Below, in pieces: positions 7,852-17,075 of a DNA stretch of 55,217 bases. A program made the position numbers and the translations under genes. This DNA is from Candidatus Poribacteria bacterium (GTDB lineage: Bacteria > Poribacteria > WGA-4E > WGA-3G), in assembly GCA_026702755.1 (NCBI GenBank), contig JAPPBX010000051.1, positions 1-55,217 of the forward strand, given 5' to 3'. The notes under the pieces were generated by a model. That model was given only the letters and a program-made list of their open reading frames with translations. It searched no databases and was not told the origin of the DNA. The first letter of the stretch is position 1. Each line of letters starts with the position of its first letter.

Positions 7852-9003
7852 GTGCGTGTCTTAGTCCTTTCTCATTCTTATATCATGAAACCGTACCGGC
7901 GAAAGTTCGCACTCATCGCAGAGCGTCCAGATGTTACGCTGCGGGTTGTGATGCCTGCACGTTGGTATGAAAGTTTCCAGCATATTGCTTTTGAACCCGA
8001 ATCAGACACGCCGTGTGAAGAATTTCCCTGTCCAATCCGATTCTCAGGGTATGGTAGCCGTTTCTACTATCGCCGAGGCGTGAAGTCCCACTTCAAGGAT
8101 TTCCAGCCCGATATCATCCACCTCGAAGAGGAAGCATGGAGCCTCAACGCGTTACAGACGGTTTGGTTGAAACGGAAGTATTGTCCCAGGAGTCGTTTTA
8201 TTTTTCGCACGTCACTCAGTATACCGAGCAAACAGCGATTTGGTGCTATACCTGTCTGGATCGAACGCAGGGTCTTTCGAGAAACGGATAGAGCCTTTCC
8301 ACTCAGTATCAATGCCGGCAAGATTCTAACCGATCGAGGATACACTGGAAAACAGACACCATTCCCAAATGGCGTTGACGTGCGCCATTTCTATAAGATG
8401 GATGTCCGTGAGTTGCGGAATTTATTGCAGCTCAATGATTGCTACGTCATCGGCTATGTGGGTAGGCTGCTTCAGATGAAGGGAATAGACACACTCCTTG
8501 AGGCTGTAGCACACCTCGTAAATCACGATGCAACCCGCCCATATAGACTCTTAATCGTCGGACAAGGTGAAGATAAACCGGGTTTTCAAAAAACTGCTGA
8601 AACCCTCGGAATTGCTGAACAGATTGTGTGGGTAGATGCGGTACCTCCTGAAGAGGTAGCCACCTATATTAATTGTATGGACACACTCGTTCTACCGTCC
8701 CGAACGACAGCAGGATGGGTTGAATTCTTCGGTAGGGTGCTTATCGAAGGAATGGCGTGCGAAGTACCCGTTATCGGTTCGGATTCTGGTGAAATTCCAC
8801 ACGTAATTAGGGACGCGGGACTTGTTTTTCCTGAAGGTGATAGGAACGCTTTAGCAGAACAGATACATCGCATCACACATGATGTATCTCTGCGGGACAA
8901 TCTGATCGAACGCGGACTTGCTCGCATTAAAGATTTTACGTGGGAGACAATTGCGGAACAGACGTATCAGGTATATCGGGAATTGCTTGAGGAGGCTTCG
9001 TAG
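7852..9003 (+). CDS. Glycosyltransferase family 4 (GT-B)
   Basis: The 383-residue protein starts at GTG (MRVLVLSHSYIMKPYRRK), the usual N-terminal beta strand of the acceptor-binding Rossmann domain. The C-terminal donor domain carries FPNGVDVRHFY, VIGYVGRLLQMKGIDTLLEAV, and EFFGRVLIEGMACEVPVIGSD, whose E-x7-E pair binds the nucleotide sugar. It is expected to add a sugar from a nucleotide donor to a cell-surface glycan or lipid. It follows the coiled-coil gene by 51 nt. Substrate unknown. Confidence 0.88.
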   Translation: MRVLVLSHSYIMKPYRRKFALIAERPDVTLRVVMPARWYESFQHIAFEPESDTPCEEFPCPIRFSGYGSRFYYRRGVKSHFKDFQPDIIHLEEEAWSLNALQTVWLKRKYCPRSRFIFRTSLSIPSKQRFGAIPVWIERRVFRETDRAFPLSINAGKILTDRGYTGKQTPFPNGVDVRHFYKMDVRELRNLLQLNDCYVIGYVGRLLQMKGIDTLLEAVAHLVNHDATRPYRLLIVGQGEDKPGFQKTAETLGIAEQIVWVDAVPPEEVATYINCMDTLVLPSRTTAGWVEFFGRVLIEGMACEVPVIGSDSGEIPHVIRDAGLVFPEGDRNALAEQIHRITHDVSLRDNLIERGLARIKDFTWETIAEQTYQVYRELLEEAS

Positions 9004-9034
9004 GGTGATGTTCAAAGACACTACAAAAGAAAGA

Positions 9035-9116
9035 TGCCCCCGACTGGACTCGAACCAGTATGCCGTTAGGCACAAGCCCTCAACCTGCTGTGTATACCAA
9101 ATTCCACCACGGGGGC
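9035..9116 (-). tRNA. tRNA-Leu (GAG anticodon)
   Basis: Acceptor GCCCCCG/CGGGGGC with discriminator A, D arm containing GGTGGAATTTGGTATACAC, anticodon stem GCAGG/CTTGT (two wobble pairs) around loop TTGAGGG giving anticodon GAG, a long class II variable arm, and T arm CTGGTTCGAGTCCAG. CCA is not encoded. Its own promoter lies at 9129-9158. Confidence 0.94.
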
Positions 9117-9128
9117 ATTACGTGATTA

Positions 9129-9158
9129 ATTATACCTTAACACAGATAGGAATGTCAA
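9129..9158 (-). promoter_or_regulatory. Promoter of tRNA-Leu
   Basis: Minus-strand TTGACA (9153-9158), 18-bp spacer and TATAAT (9129-9134), ending 12 bp before the mature tRNA. Both boxes are perfect. Confidence 0.85.
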
Positions 9159-9201
9159 ATTTTTTAATTCCCAGCGACCGCGAGAATTCCTCGCGACACT
9201 T

Positions 9202-12150
9202 ATGGTTTCTCGGACAGTAAATATGAACACTTCTGAATCGGAACTTGAACAGCAATTATCGGATAACCTTGCAGGAGAGGTGCGCTTTGACCTGTATTCT
9301 AAAGCACTCTATAGCACAGACGCAAGTCTATACCAAGTACAACCGATAGGTGTTGTAATTCCGAAAGACAGCCAAGATGTCATCAAGACAGTGCAAATAG
9401 CGTCAGAACGTAACGTCCCGATCCTTCCACGTGGCGGCGGCACGAGCCTCGCAGGACAGAGCGTCGGTGAGGCAATCGTGATAGACATGTCCAAATACAT
9501 GAACCAGCTGCTTGAGGTGAATGTTGCTGAGCGTTGGGCACGTGTACAGCCCGGCATTGTCTTAGATGAGTTGAACCACAAGTTGAAACCACACGGTTTG
9601 ATGTACGCTCCTGATGTCGCGACCAGCAGTCGAGCAAACGTCGGTGGCACCATCGGAAACAACTCCGCTGGCGCGCATTCACTCATTTACGGCAAAACCA
9701 TCGATCATGTCATGTCGCTTGACTTAGTGCTTTCCAATGCTGATCAAATCACTGCAGCACCTATCTCGCTTGAAGAATTAGAGACCAAAAAACAGGGAGA
9801 CTCATTAGAAGCAAACATCTATCGCGAACTTTGTCGTATATGTGCAGACAACGAAACAGAGATTCGTAAACGCTACCCACGTCTCTTACGCCGTGTCGCT
9901 GGTTACAACCTCGATGAATTTATCCCGAATGCCGGTTCAAAAGAAGTTACTCCCTATCGCCGCGATGGATGCGATGAAAATCATCCGTTCAGCCTGACGA
10001 AAATTCTTGTTGGCTCCGAAGGAACACTCGCAACGACTCTTGAGGCAACAATAAACCTCGTTCCGATTCCCAAACTGACGGCTCTGTGTGTCGTTCATTT
10101 CAAATCGCTTATTGCCTCTATGGAAGCGATGCAACCTATCTTAGCGTGCAATCCGACCGCTGTAGAACTCATAGACAAAACAATCCTTAATATGGCGCGC
10201 GGTTCGTTAGAATTTTCACGGCTTACAACCTTCATACAAGGTGAACCGGACGCGCTGCTCGCGGTTGAATTTTACGGCGAGACCGAAGCGGAATTAGAGG
10301 CGCACCTGGATAAACTTGAAGAAACATTGAGGCACACAGGTTTCGGTTATGCGTTCGTGCGGTGTTTCACCGCTGAAGAAAAAGCACGCGTCTGGGAGAC
10401 TCGGAAAGCCGGACTTGGCTTGTTGATGGGTATGAAAGGTGATGCCAAACCGGTCGGTTTCGTTGAAGATGCCGCGGTCCCTATAGAAAATCTGCCAGAA
10501 TACGTCCGTCGATTTGACGAGATTGTTACGGCACACGATACCATTGCCGCCTACTATGCGCATGCCAGCGTTGGGCTACTGCACAATCGTCCCATTGTCA
10601 ATCTCAAATCCGAGACCGATATTCAAAAGATGCATGATATCGCCCGCGAAGTCCGGGACCTACTTATGGAATTAGACGGTGCAATGAGTGGAGAACACGG
10701 CGACGGGCTTGTCCGTAGTGAGTGGATAGAGAGCATGTTCGGTCCACAGATATATCAGGCACTCACCGAAGTCAAAAAGGCGTTTGACCCAGCCGGTATC
10801 ATGAACCCAGGTAAAATCGTTGATGCCCCACCGATGACAGAAAATCTCCGCTTCGGGACAGACTACAACACCATTAAAATTGACACCTACTTCGATTTTT
10901 CCAGTCAAGATGGATTCGGTAGAGCGATTGAAATGTGTAACGGTGTCGGTGCGTGTCGAAAGACGTTGACCGGTACGATGTGTCCGTCCTTCATTGGCAC
11001 CCGCGAAGAGGAACACTCAACACGTGGACGCGCGAACGCGTTGCGTTCTATTATTTCAGGCGAGTTGCCACATACCGAACTCACAAGCGAGCGACTTCAG
11101 GAAGTCCTGGATTTGTGTCTCGGATGCAAAGCATGCAAGGCAGAATGTCCGTCGAATGTAGATATGGCGAAGATTAAATACGAGGTCCTCGCGCACTATC
11201 ATAAAGCAAACGGCTTACCCCTGCACCGTCGGATGTTCGGTGAAATCGGCACACTCGCGCCTTTAGGATCAATGTTTTCCCCTTTCTCTAACTGGGCAGT
11301 TAACAATGGACTTTCCAAATGGATCGCTGAGAAATTAGTCGGTGTAGACAGACGGCGGGACATGCCCACTTTCGTACGTCCTACCTATGAACAGTGGTTC
11401 CGAAAGCGTAACTCCGTACGAACATCAGACAAGAAGGTTGTGCTCTTTGCCGATACCTTTATGAACTATAGTGAACCCTCTATCGGTAAAGCCGCGGTCG
11501 AGCTGCTCGAAGCGTGCGGCTTTGAAGTATTACTCCCTAAAAAGCGATGTTGCGGACGACCTCTCATATCAGAGGGAATGCTTGACCGAGCCGTTGAGAA
11601 CGCGCTTTACAATATTGACGCGCTTCGGGACTATGCTAATGAAGGAATTCCAATCGTTGGATGCGAACCGAGCTGTACCTCTACCCTCACCGACGATTAC
11701 GTTGAGCTAATCGGTACCGCTGACGCGAAACGCGTTGCTGAGGCAACCTATTCCTTTGAAGAATTTTTTACACAATTAACAGAAGAAGACAAACTGCTGC
11801 TGGAATTTTCGGTAGAACCGCGGGATATCTTGCTGCACGGACACTGCCATCAGCGGGCACTCGTCGGTATCCAACCAACTGTGAAGATGCTAAGTTTACC
11901 AGCAGAACATAATGTCACAGTAATCGATTCAAGTTGTTGCGGGATGGCAGGCGCGTTCGGATATGAAAAGACTCACTACGACCTGTCCATGAAGATCGGC
12001 GAATTGCGGCTTTTCGGAGCTGTCCGTGAAAAACCGGCGGACAGTTTCACACTTAGTGCCGCTGGGTTTTCTTGTAGACATCAGCTCGAACACGGAACGG
12101 GTGTGCAACCGAAGCATCCAATTGAGGTGTTACGCGAAGCGATGACATAG
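9202..12150 (+). CDS. FAD-linked / Fe-S D-2-hydroxyacid dehydrogenase (YdiJ-like GlcD-GlcF fusion)
   Basis: This 982-residue protein joins a GlcD-type flavoprotein to a GlcF-type iron-sulfur subunit, as in E. coli YdiJ (D-2-hydroxyglutarate dehydrogenase, about 1018 residues). The FAD-binding-4 domain shows PILPRGGGTSLAGQSVG (about residues 73-89) and GGTIGNNSAGAHSL; the FAD-oxidase C domain ends at SGEHGDGLVRSEW and FDPAGIMNPGK. Next come ferredoxin-like clusters (CLGCKACKAECPS) and two CCG motifs, CCGRPL and CCGMAGAFGYE, which bind a further cluster. It oxidises a D-2-hydroxyacid and passes electrons toward the respiratory chain. The start is uncertain: ATG at 9202 or 9223, neither with a clear SD; a CGCGAG/CTCGCG hairpin ends 6 nt before 9202. 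It heads an operon with the transporter and PhyH genes. Confidence 0.88.
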   Translation: MVSRTVNMNTSESELEQQLSDNLAGEVRFDLYSKALYSTDASLYQVQPIGVVIPKDSQDVIKTVQIASERNVPILPRGGGTSLAGQSVGEAIVIDMSKYMNQLLEVNVAERWARVQPGIVLDELNHKLKPHGLMYAPDVATSSRANVGGTIGNNSAGAHSLIYGKTIDHVMSLDLVLSNADQITAAPISLEELETKKQGDSLEANIYRELCRICADNETEIRKRYPRLLRRVAGYNLDEFIPNAGSKEVTPYRRDGCDENHPFSLTKILVGSEGTLATTLEATINLVPIPKLTALCVVHFKSLIASMEAMQPILACNPTAVELIDKTILNMARGSLEFSRLTTFIQGEPDALLAVEFYGETEAELEAHLDKLEETLRHTGFGYAFVRCFTAEEKARVWETRKAGLGLLMGMKGDAKPVGFVEDAAVPIENLPEYVRRFDEIVTAHDTIAAYYAHASVGLLHNRPIVNLKSETDIQKMHDIAREVRDLLMELDGAMSGEHGDGLVRSEWIESMFGPQIYQALTEVKKAFDPAGIMNPGKIVDAPPMTENLRFGTDYNTIKIDTYFDFSSQDGFGRAIEMCNGVGACRKTLTGTMCPSFIGTREEEHSTRGRANALRSIISGELPHTELTSERLQEVLDLCLGCKACKAECPSNVDMAKIKYEVLAHYHKANGLPLHRRMFGEIGTLAPLGSMFSPFSNWAVNNGLSKWIAEKLVGVDRRRDMPTFVRPTYEQWFRKRNSVRTSDKKVVLFADTFMNYSEPSIGKAAVELLEACGFEVLLPKKRCCGRPLISEGMLDRAVENALYNIDALRDYANEGIPIVGCEPSCTSTLTDDYVELIGTADAKRVAEATYSFEEFFTQLTEEDKLLLEFSVEPRDILLHGHCHQRALVGIQPTVKMLSLPAEHNVTVIDSSCCGMAGAFGYEKTHYDLSMKIGELRLFGAVREKPADSFTLSAAGFSCRHQLEHGTGVQPKHPIEVLREAMT

Positions 12151-12180
12151 GCATTAACCTTACGCACCGGAGGAAGACAG

Positions 12181-13611
12181 ATGTCCAAAATTTATCAACC
12201 GCTGGACGATTTCAAAGTCGTCGAATTGCCAGAAAAACAGTTACCTTTTTGGAAAATTGCGGGCCCCGGTGCTATCTTGGTTGGTTTATCCATCGGTGCG
12301 GGTGAGAGTGTGATTTGGCCCCGCATCGTCGCGGAATATGGTGGGAGTATGATCTGGGCAGCCGTCCTCGGTGTATTCCTTCAACTCTGGATTAATTTTG
12401 AAGTGGGCCGCTGGACAATCGCTACAGGTGAAACGGTATATACAGGCTACAGCCGCATCTGGCGAGGATTCGCGCCGTTGTTTATTCTACTCACAGTAGT
12501 GGGTTGGATAGCACCCGGATGGGCACGAACATCAGGTCTTGCTCTCAAAGCACTTGTGCTTGGACCCGGCGGTTGGGGTTCCGATACCTTTTGGACGATA
12601 GTGACATTCTCAGCGGTCGCGCTCATTCTCTTTGGACCGAAAATGATCTACCAATCTGTCGAAAACACGGTTGAAGTGTTAGTCGCGATCGTAACCGTTG
12701 GGTTGATTTTAGTTGCAATCATGGTCGGTTCAATGGATACGTGGAAAGAACTCGGTGCAGGGTTGATAAACGTTGGTTACAAAGAACCGGGGATGTCCGT
12801 GAAACAACTGTTTATTGCATTAGTCTTCGCGGGTGCTGGAGGGACAGCAAACCTTTTTTACACATTCTATCTACGCGACAAAAACATCGGAATGGGGGCG
12901 CAGCTGCCGGGGTTACAGAACCCACTTCGCGGCAGGAGTGAAAAGGTCCCCGCAACAGGCTTTCTCTTTGAAGCAACAGAGGAAAATCGTAAACGCTTCA
13001 CCGCATGGTGGCAATATGTGAAAAACGACCAGATGCTTTTCTTCTGGGCACTCAACACACTTACGATTCTGCTCTTTATTTTCGGCGCACTCGCGGTTTT
13101 ACACCCAAACGGGATTGTCCCTGAGCAAGGCAGACTTATCTACGATGAAGCACAGATATTAGGTGAAATCTGGGGCGTGACGGGACAAAAGATTTTTTTA
13201 TTGGTCGGTGTCGCGACACTTTTCGGAACGCAACTCGCACTTGTTGATGGGGTATCACGCTCCATTTCTGATATTATCTATACCAACTTCCAAGGGGCTC
13301 AAAACCGAGATTTGAATTGGTGGTATCTCCTCATCGCAGGTATCTGGATCGTTGGTGGGTGCGTCATAACCTTCGTGATGGAGCAGTTAAACGTCAGTGA
13401 ATTAGGATTTCTCTTCAATGCGGCATACATGGGCGGTTTCGCTATGGCGATTTACGTGCCGCTTACGCTTTACATGAACTACCGTTTCCTACCTGACTTC
13501 GCAAAACCGAAACGGCTTTCTACCTTCATGATGGTAATCGCTTCATGCGTCTATATCGGATTTGCGATTTCAAGTATCATCTGGGAAGCCAAACAATTGA
13601 TTGGAGGCTAA
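12181..13611 (+). CDS. Nramp-like membrane transporter lacking the metal-binding motif
   Basis: The 476-residue polytopic protein has about 11 hydrophobic segments and the Nramp/LeuT-fold entry GPGAILVGLSIGAGES in TM1. Nramp metal transporters have DPGN in TM1 and MPH in TM6; here TM1 reads GAGES (residues 39-43) and the TM6 area reads FAGAGGTANLFYTFYLRD, so neither motif is present. It is therefore a distant Nramp relative whose substrate may not be Mn or Fe. The SD GGAGG precedes the ATG by about 7 nt. It lies 30 nt after the dehydrogenase and its stop is 1 nt from the PhyH start, suggesting uptake of a substrate used by those enzymes. Confidence 0.8.
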   Translation: MSKIYQPLDDFKVVELPEKQLPFWKIAGPGAILVGLSIGAGESVIWPRIVAEYGGSMIWAAVLGVFLQLWINFEVGRWTIATGETVYTGYSRIWRGFAPLFILLTVVGWIAPGWARTSGLALKALVLGPGGWGSDTFWTIVTFSAVALILFGPKMIYQSVENTVEVLVAIVTVGLILVAIMVGSMDTWKELGAGLINVGYKEPGMSVKQLFIALVFAGAGGTANLFYTFYLRDKNIGMGAQLPGLQNPLRGRSEKVPATGFLFEATEENRKRFTAWWQYVKNDQMLFFWALNTLTILLFIFGALAVLHPNGIVPEQGRLIYDEAQILGEIWGVTGQKIFLLVGVATLFGTQLALVDGVSRSISDIIYTNFQGAQNRDLNWWYLLIAGIWIVGGCVITFVMEQLNVSELGFLFNAAYMGGFAMAIYVPLTLYMNYRFLPDFAKPKRLSTFMMVIASCVYIGFAISSIIWEAKQLIGG

Positions 13612-13612
13612 A

Positions 13613-14434
13613 ATGGATTTGAAGGAGCGAAAAGCATTTTTTGAAAAGGAAGGCTACCTCGTTGTTGAGAACCTGTTATCGGCAACAGAGATCGAAACAT
13701 GCCAAACAGAGATCCATTGCTTGCACCAGTTCGCTGCAGGGCAGGAGTCCGAGAGAGAAAAAGAGCGAGCAGAGACCGCACGTCGGCACGTGCAACATGA
13801 ACCCTTTGCTAAAGACGAAACACAAGGTGACAGGTTGCCGGTGCTACGGAAAGCAGAAAATACGCGTCAGTACTCCGAAGTCTTTCGGAACCTCGCACAG
13901 CATCCGAAACTAATTGCTGTCGTTCAAGAACTCATTGGTGAAGAAGACCTGCTACTCTTTAGAAGCACACTGATGTTCAAACCAGCATTCCACGGGTCTT
14001 CACATGGACTGCATCAAGACTCAGCATATTGGCCCATGGAGCCGCCGAACCTCGTTACTGTCAGCATTGCGCTCAACGATGCGACACCAGAAAACGGCTG
14101 TTTCAAGGTAATCCCGAGAAGTCACTTGTGGGGAATGCAGTCTTGGGGACACATTGCGCGGGAGCAGGGTGCAGAACTCACCGATCGGAAAGAGGTCGCG
14201 GAACAACAGACGGATGTCCCGCTTTCTGCGGGAAGTGCTCTATTCTTCCATAGTTTGATGGTACACGGTTCCGGACCAAACACTACGGCGAATCCTCGGA
14301 ACACGGCGTTGTATGCCTACTTCTCACCGCGGGTCCGGTATGTGCCGAAAGGTGGAAAGCCGGGCGAGAAAACATTTCCGGTTGTTGCTGGACTTGGTGG
14401 TAAAACGGAATTGACGCTTGTTGCCCAAACATAG
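13613..14434 (+). CDS. Phytanoyl-CoA dioxygenase family protein (PhyH)
   Basis: A 273-residue Fe(II)/2-oxoglutarate-dependent oxygenase. The metal triad is visible as HQD (His134, Asp136) in HGLHQDSAYW and His218 in LMVHGSGPN; an Arg for 2-oxoglutarate follows in NPRNTALYAYF. The family hydroxylates varied small substrates, not only phytanoyl-CoA. The ATG at 13613 is chosen because GGAGG lies 6 nt upstream, inside the end of the transporter gene; the upstream TTG at 13601 has no such site. The 1-nt spacing implies translational coupling with the transporter. Confidence 0.9.
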   Translation: MDLKERKAFFEKEGYLVVENLLSATEIETCQTEIHCLHQFAAGQESEREKERAETARRHVQHEPFAKDETQGDRLPVLRKAENTRQYSEVFRNLAQHPKLIAVVQELIGEEDLLLFRSTLMFKPAFHGSSHGLHQDSAYWPMEPPNLVTVSIALNDATPENGCFKVIPRSHLWGMQSWGHIAREQGAELTDRKEVAEQQTDVPLSAGSALFFHSLMVHGSGPNTTANPRNTALYAYFSPRVRYVPKGGKPGEKTFPVVAGLGGKTELTLVAQT

Positions 14435-14652
14435 AGAATCTTCAAACGACCAGAAAATACGCGAAGGTATTCACAGAATTCTAAGATTGTGGTTTTCAAT
14501 TTCGTGTTTTGAGAGAAGGCGTGACCTCTATTCCTATGGCATAAAAACGTTTGTACGCGGATATGTTTGCCCTTAGGAACGACGAAATGATCCGGTGCTA
14601 CAAGGATTAAGGAGAAATTTCACTTCTTACGGAGGGCTGTACTGCTATCACT

Positions 14653-15585
14653 ATGGACGAAATTACCAAAGAGATGAAAGAAAACAAGAGCCAGGTGGCT
14701 GTTGTTAGCAAGCAGGATGGAACAAAAGTAGAACTGGCACAATCTAACGCCCTCGTTGTTTATGAGCAACAGGAACTCGCTGCTGAAAAAAAGGGGTTCT
14801 TCCGGAAACCGAGACGTAAGTCGACACCGTCTCACGGACAACTTGTGCAATTACTTCTGGAGAACATCGAGACCTTTTCCGAAGACGAGGTTCAACTGTT
14901 CCGTGCAATTTTTGATTTGAAAACATTGACGGTGCAGGAGGTGATGATTCCCTTGTCAGAGATAATTCCGCTAACAGTGGAATCGCAGTGCTCTGAAATC
15001 TCGAAATACTATCGCGCTTCCAACTACTCTTACATCCCTGTTTATAATGAGCGCGTTGACTGTTTGCTCGGAGTAATTGATGCGATGGAAATCCTCACAA
15101 GCGAGCACAATGACGAGAACTTATCACGATTTGTAAGGGAGGTTTGTTATGTACCCACACTGAAACCTGCCTTGGCTTTATTGAACGAGCTGCGGCAATC
15201 CGAAATCCCCGCTGCAATTGTGGTTAACGAGCATGGAAGTTGCGTCGGGATTGTAGAATTAATGGATATTTTGGAAAAAGTTATTGGCGAAATAGCAGCT
15301 AATCGGAAACGCGATATGCCTCGCGTTGAACAACTCAGCAGGAACGAATGGCACATTGATGCACGCGTGTTAATTTCTGAAGTCAATACCGCGTTAGATA
15401 TCCAAATTCCCACAGATCGGTGTGATACCATTGGTGGCTTTATGCTCATGTTACTCGGGCGATTGCCACAGCAAGGCGAAAAAGTTGAATATGAAGACCT
15501 TGAATTTAATATGGATCAGGTACTCAAATACCGTATTTCTGGTATCCGAGTTACGAAAAAAGTCGTAGGGAAAACTCGGCGGTGA
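14653..15585 (+). CDS. CorC-like protein: CBS pair plus CorC/HlyC domain
   Basis: The 310-residue protein has an N-terminal basic region, then FSEDEVQLFRAIFDLKTLTVQEVMIP, the entry to a CBS-domain pair (about residues 90-215; YIPVYNERVDCLLGVIDAMEIL and AAIVVNEHGSCVGIVELMDILEKVIGEI). The C-terminal CorC/HlyC domain (about 225-305) has LSRNEWHIDARVLISEVN, DTIGGFMLMLLGRLPQQGE and ISGIRVTKK. No membrane segment is present, as in E. coli CorC. The family is tied to magnesium/cobalt efflux and is proposed to bind adenosine nucleotides. The SD is weak, so the start is less sure. The preceding 218-nt gap holds no gene. Confidence 0.85.
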   Translation: MDEITKEMKENKSQVAVVSKQDGTKVELAQSNALVVYEQQELAAEKKGFFRKPRRKSTPSHGQLVQLLLENIETFSEDEVQLFRAIFDLKTLTVQEVMIPLSEIIPLTVESQCSEISKYYRASNYSYIPVYNERVDCLLGVIDAMEILTSEHNDENLSRFVREVCYVPTLKPALALLNELRQSEIPAAIVVNEHGSCVGIVELMDILEKVIGEIAANRKRDMPRVEQLSRNEWHIDARVLISEVNTALDIQIPTDRCDTIGGFMLMLLGRLPQQGEKVEYEDLEFNMDQVLKYRISGIRVTKKVVGKTRR

Positions 15586-15760
15586 AGACATTGCGTTTAA
15601 TATCAAGTAGATCTTTTAGAAGGGGATGTGTATTCAGAATTTATGCAAATTTCGCGTTTTTCAATTACTATTTTGTCACGTCTAAGTTGATAGGTATAGA
15701 AATCGCGAGCATGAAGAAACACCCAAACAAAGTTTTAGAAAAAGAAACGAGAAAGAACTC

Positions 15761-15895
15761 ATGAAGTTGAAACGCTCTCGTCCTCGCATTTTCAAAAGAA
15801 CGCGTATTCGAGCATTGGTTGTGTGGTATCTCATTTTGCTTGGTGGTATCATCATCCTTGTTTGGAAAATGCCAGCAATCGTCTCGCGGTTGTAA
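15761..15895 (+). CDS. Possible 44-residue single-pass membrane protein
   Basis: The frame encodes a strongly basic N-terminus (MKLKRSRPRIFKRTRIR) followed by one hydrophobic segment (LVVWYLILLGGIIILVW) and a short tail, a typical small inner-membrane protein with positive-inside topology. GAGAAAG lies about 8 nt before the ATG. It is the only convincing coding potential in the 470-nt gap between the CorC-like and M23 genes. No homologue is recognised. Confidence 0.42.
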   Translation: MKLKRSRPRIFKRTRIRALVVWYLILLGGIIILVWKMPAIVSRL

Positions 15896-15989
15896 GACAA
15901 TCTAATGCCACACCGCGAAAATGAGAAGGGTATATTTTGCTGAAAAATGCCTCGTAGTGAGAGTATTTTGGTGTTTTAACCCCCTAAAT

Positions 15990-16005
15990 CCCTCTTATCA
16001 GAGGG
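15990..16005. repeat. Hairpin in CCCCCTAAATCCCTCTTATCAG-type intergenic element
   Basis: CCCTCT (15990-15995) and AGAGGG (16000-16005) form a 6-bp stem with a 4-nt loop inside a phrase starting CCCCCTAAATCC. Phrases of this type are common dispersed intergenic elements. Apart from the small ORF at 15761, the 15586-16056 interval shows nothing else. Confidence 0.5.
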
Positions 16006-16056
16006 CTTTAAGAGGAAATGCGTAAGTCGTCCTAATCATAAAGGAGGATTGATTGG

Positions 16057-17025
16057 ATGAATATCCTCGTTTTTACCTCGTCTCGTGGAAACTCAGTTCG
16101 CCAACATATAATCAGCAAAGGGCACATCTTACTTTTCGCCCTCACTGTTTTAGTTTTATTATTAATAGGGATCAGCGGGATTGGCTACGGGCTCTTCCAG
16201 AAGTTCCATGAAACTGGTGCCGAAAAAAGACTACAAGCGAGTCTGGAAGAAAATGATAAATTAATGCAGGCAAAACTTCAGGTCGAATCGGAACTCGCTG
16301 ATGTTAATGAAGAGATGAAAGATATTCGCCAGATGGCAAAAACGATTCAGGAGGCTTTGGGGATTCTTGGGCAAGGCGGCGGAGACAGTACCCCTTGGGA
16401 ATCCGAAGGAACTGAGGACCAAACTGATGCCCAACAGGAAAACGCCGAAGCGACTACCGATGCCGCAGCCCATGAAAACGGGATGTTAAAACCACTAACA
16501 CCTCGCGTCCTGAGAGAAGAGATTCTGCCTCTCTACGACTATACCAGCACGCACCAAAAACAAATTGATGGGTATCCTTCAATTCTACCGGTGAAACTCC
16601 AACAGGAGAACGGGGAGAAATACGGTTATTGGTACTCTTCACCCTATGGATGGCGTATTCACCCGTTGACGAAGAAGCGCGAATTCCACCAAGGATTGGA
16701 TATTAAAACCCGTGCTGGCGTTCCTGTTATCGCTGCCGCTGATGGAACAGTCTCAAAAATTGAAAGTAACGGTTATTTCGGAAAAACAGTTGAGATCACC
16801 CATGGAGGAGACCAGTTTAAAACATTATACGCGCATTTGGAAGGTTACGCCGATGGTCTCAAAGTCGAGCACGAAGTGGTGCGTGGCGATATTATCGGCT
16901 ACGTTGGAAACACGGGACGCAGCACCGGTTCGCATCTCCACTACGGAGTTTATGACGCGAAAAGAGAGAAATGGGTGAATCCGATTAATTATATCCTCGA
17001 CCAACAACCAACATTTTCACCATAA
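16057..17025 (+). CDS. M23-family peptidoglycan endopeptidase (LytM domain), membrane anchored
   Basis: The 322-residue protein has an N-terminal transmembrane segment (about residues 27-50, ILLFALTVLVLLLIGISGIG), a coiled-coil stretch (about 55-105), an acidic low-complexity linker, and a C-terminal LytM/M23 domain. Zinc ligands are His211 and Asp215 (HQGLD) and His295 in HLHYG, with His293 as the catalytic partner, so it appears active. It would cut peptide cross-bridges in the periplasm. AAAGGAGG lies 9 nt before the ATG. The layout resembles cell-shape or division-linked LytM proteins. Confidence 0.9.
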   Translation: MNILVFTSSRGNSVRQHIISKGHILLFALTVLVLLLIGISGIGYGLFQKFHETGAEKRLQASLEENDKLMQAKLQVESELADVNEEMKDIRQMAKTIQEALGILGQGGGDSTPWESEGTEDQTDAQQENAEATTDAAAHENGMLKPLTPRVLREEILPLYDYTSTHQKQIDGYPSILPVKLQQENGEKYGYWYSSPYGWRIHPLTKKREFHQGLDIKTRAGVPVIAAADGTVSKIESNGYFGKTVEITHGGDQFKTLYAHLEGYADGLKVEHEVVRGDIIGYVGNTGRSTGSHLHYGVYDAKREKWVNPINYILDQQPTFSP

Positions 17026-17075
17026 CTGTAAGTCTTCAGTATTCCCGCACGGATAAAAGAAGGAGAATTAAAAAC

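Noticed and set aside
14653..15585. Truncated membrane CorC/HlyC protein missing its DUF21 part
   Set aside because: E. coli CorC has the same soluble CBS plus CorC/HlyC layout and similar length, so this is a normal form.
15582..15764. 60-codon ORF after the CorC-like gene
   Set aside because: Composition is not protein-like and it lacks an SD; only the later 44-codon frame looks plausible.
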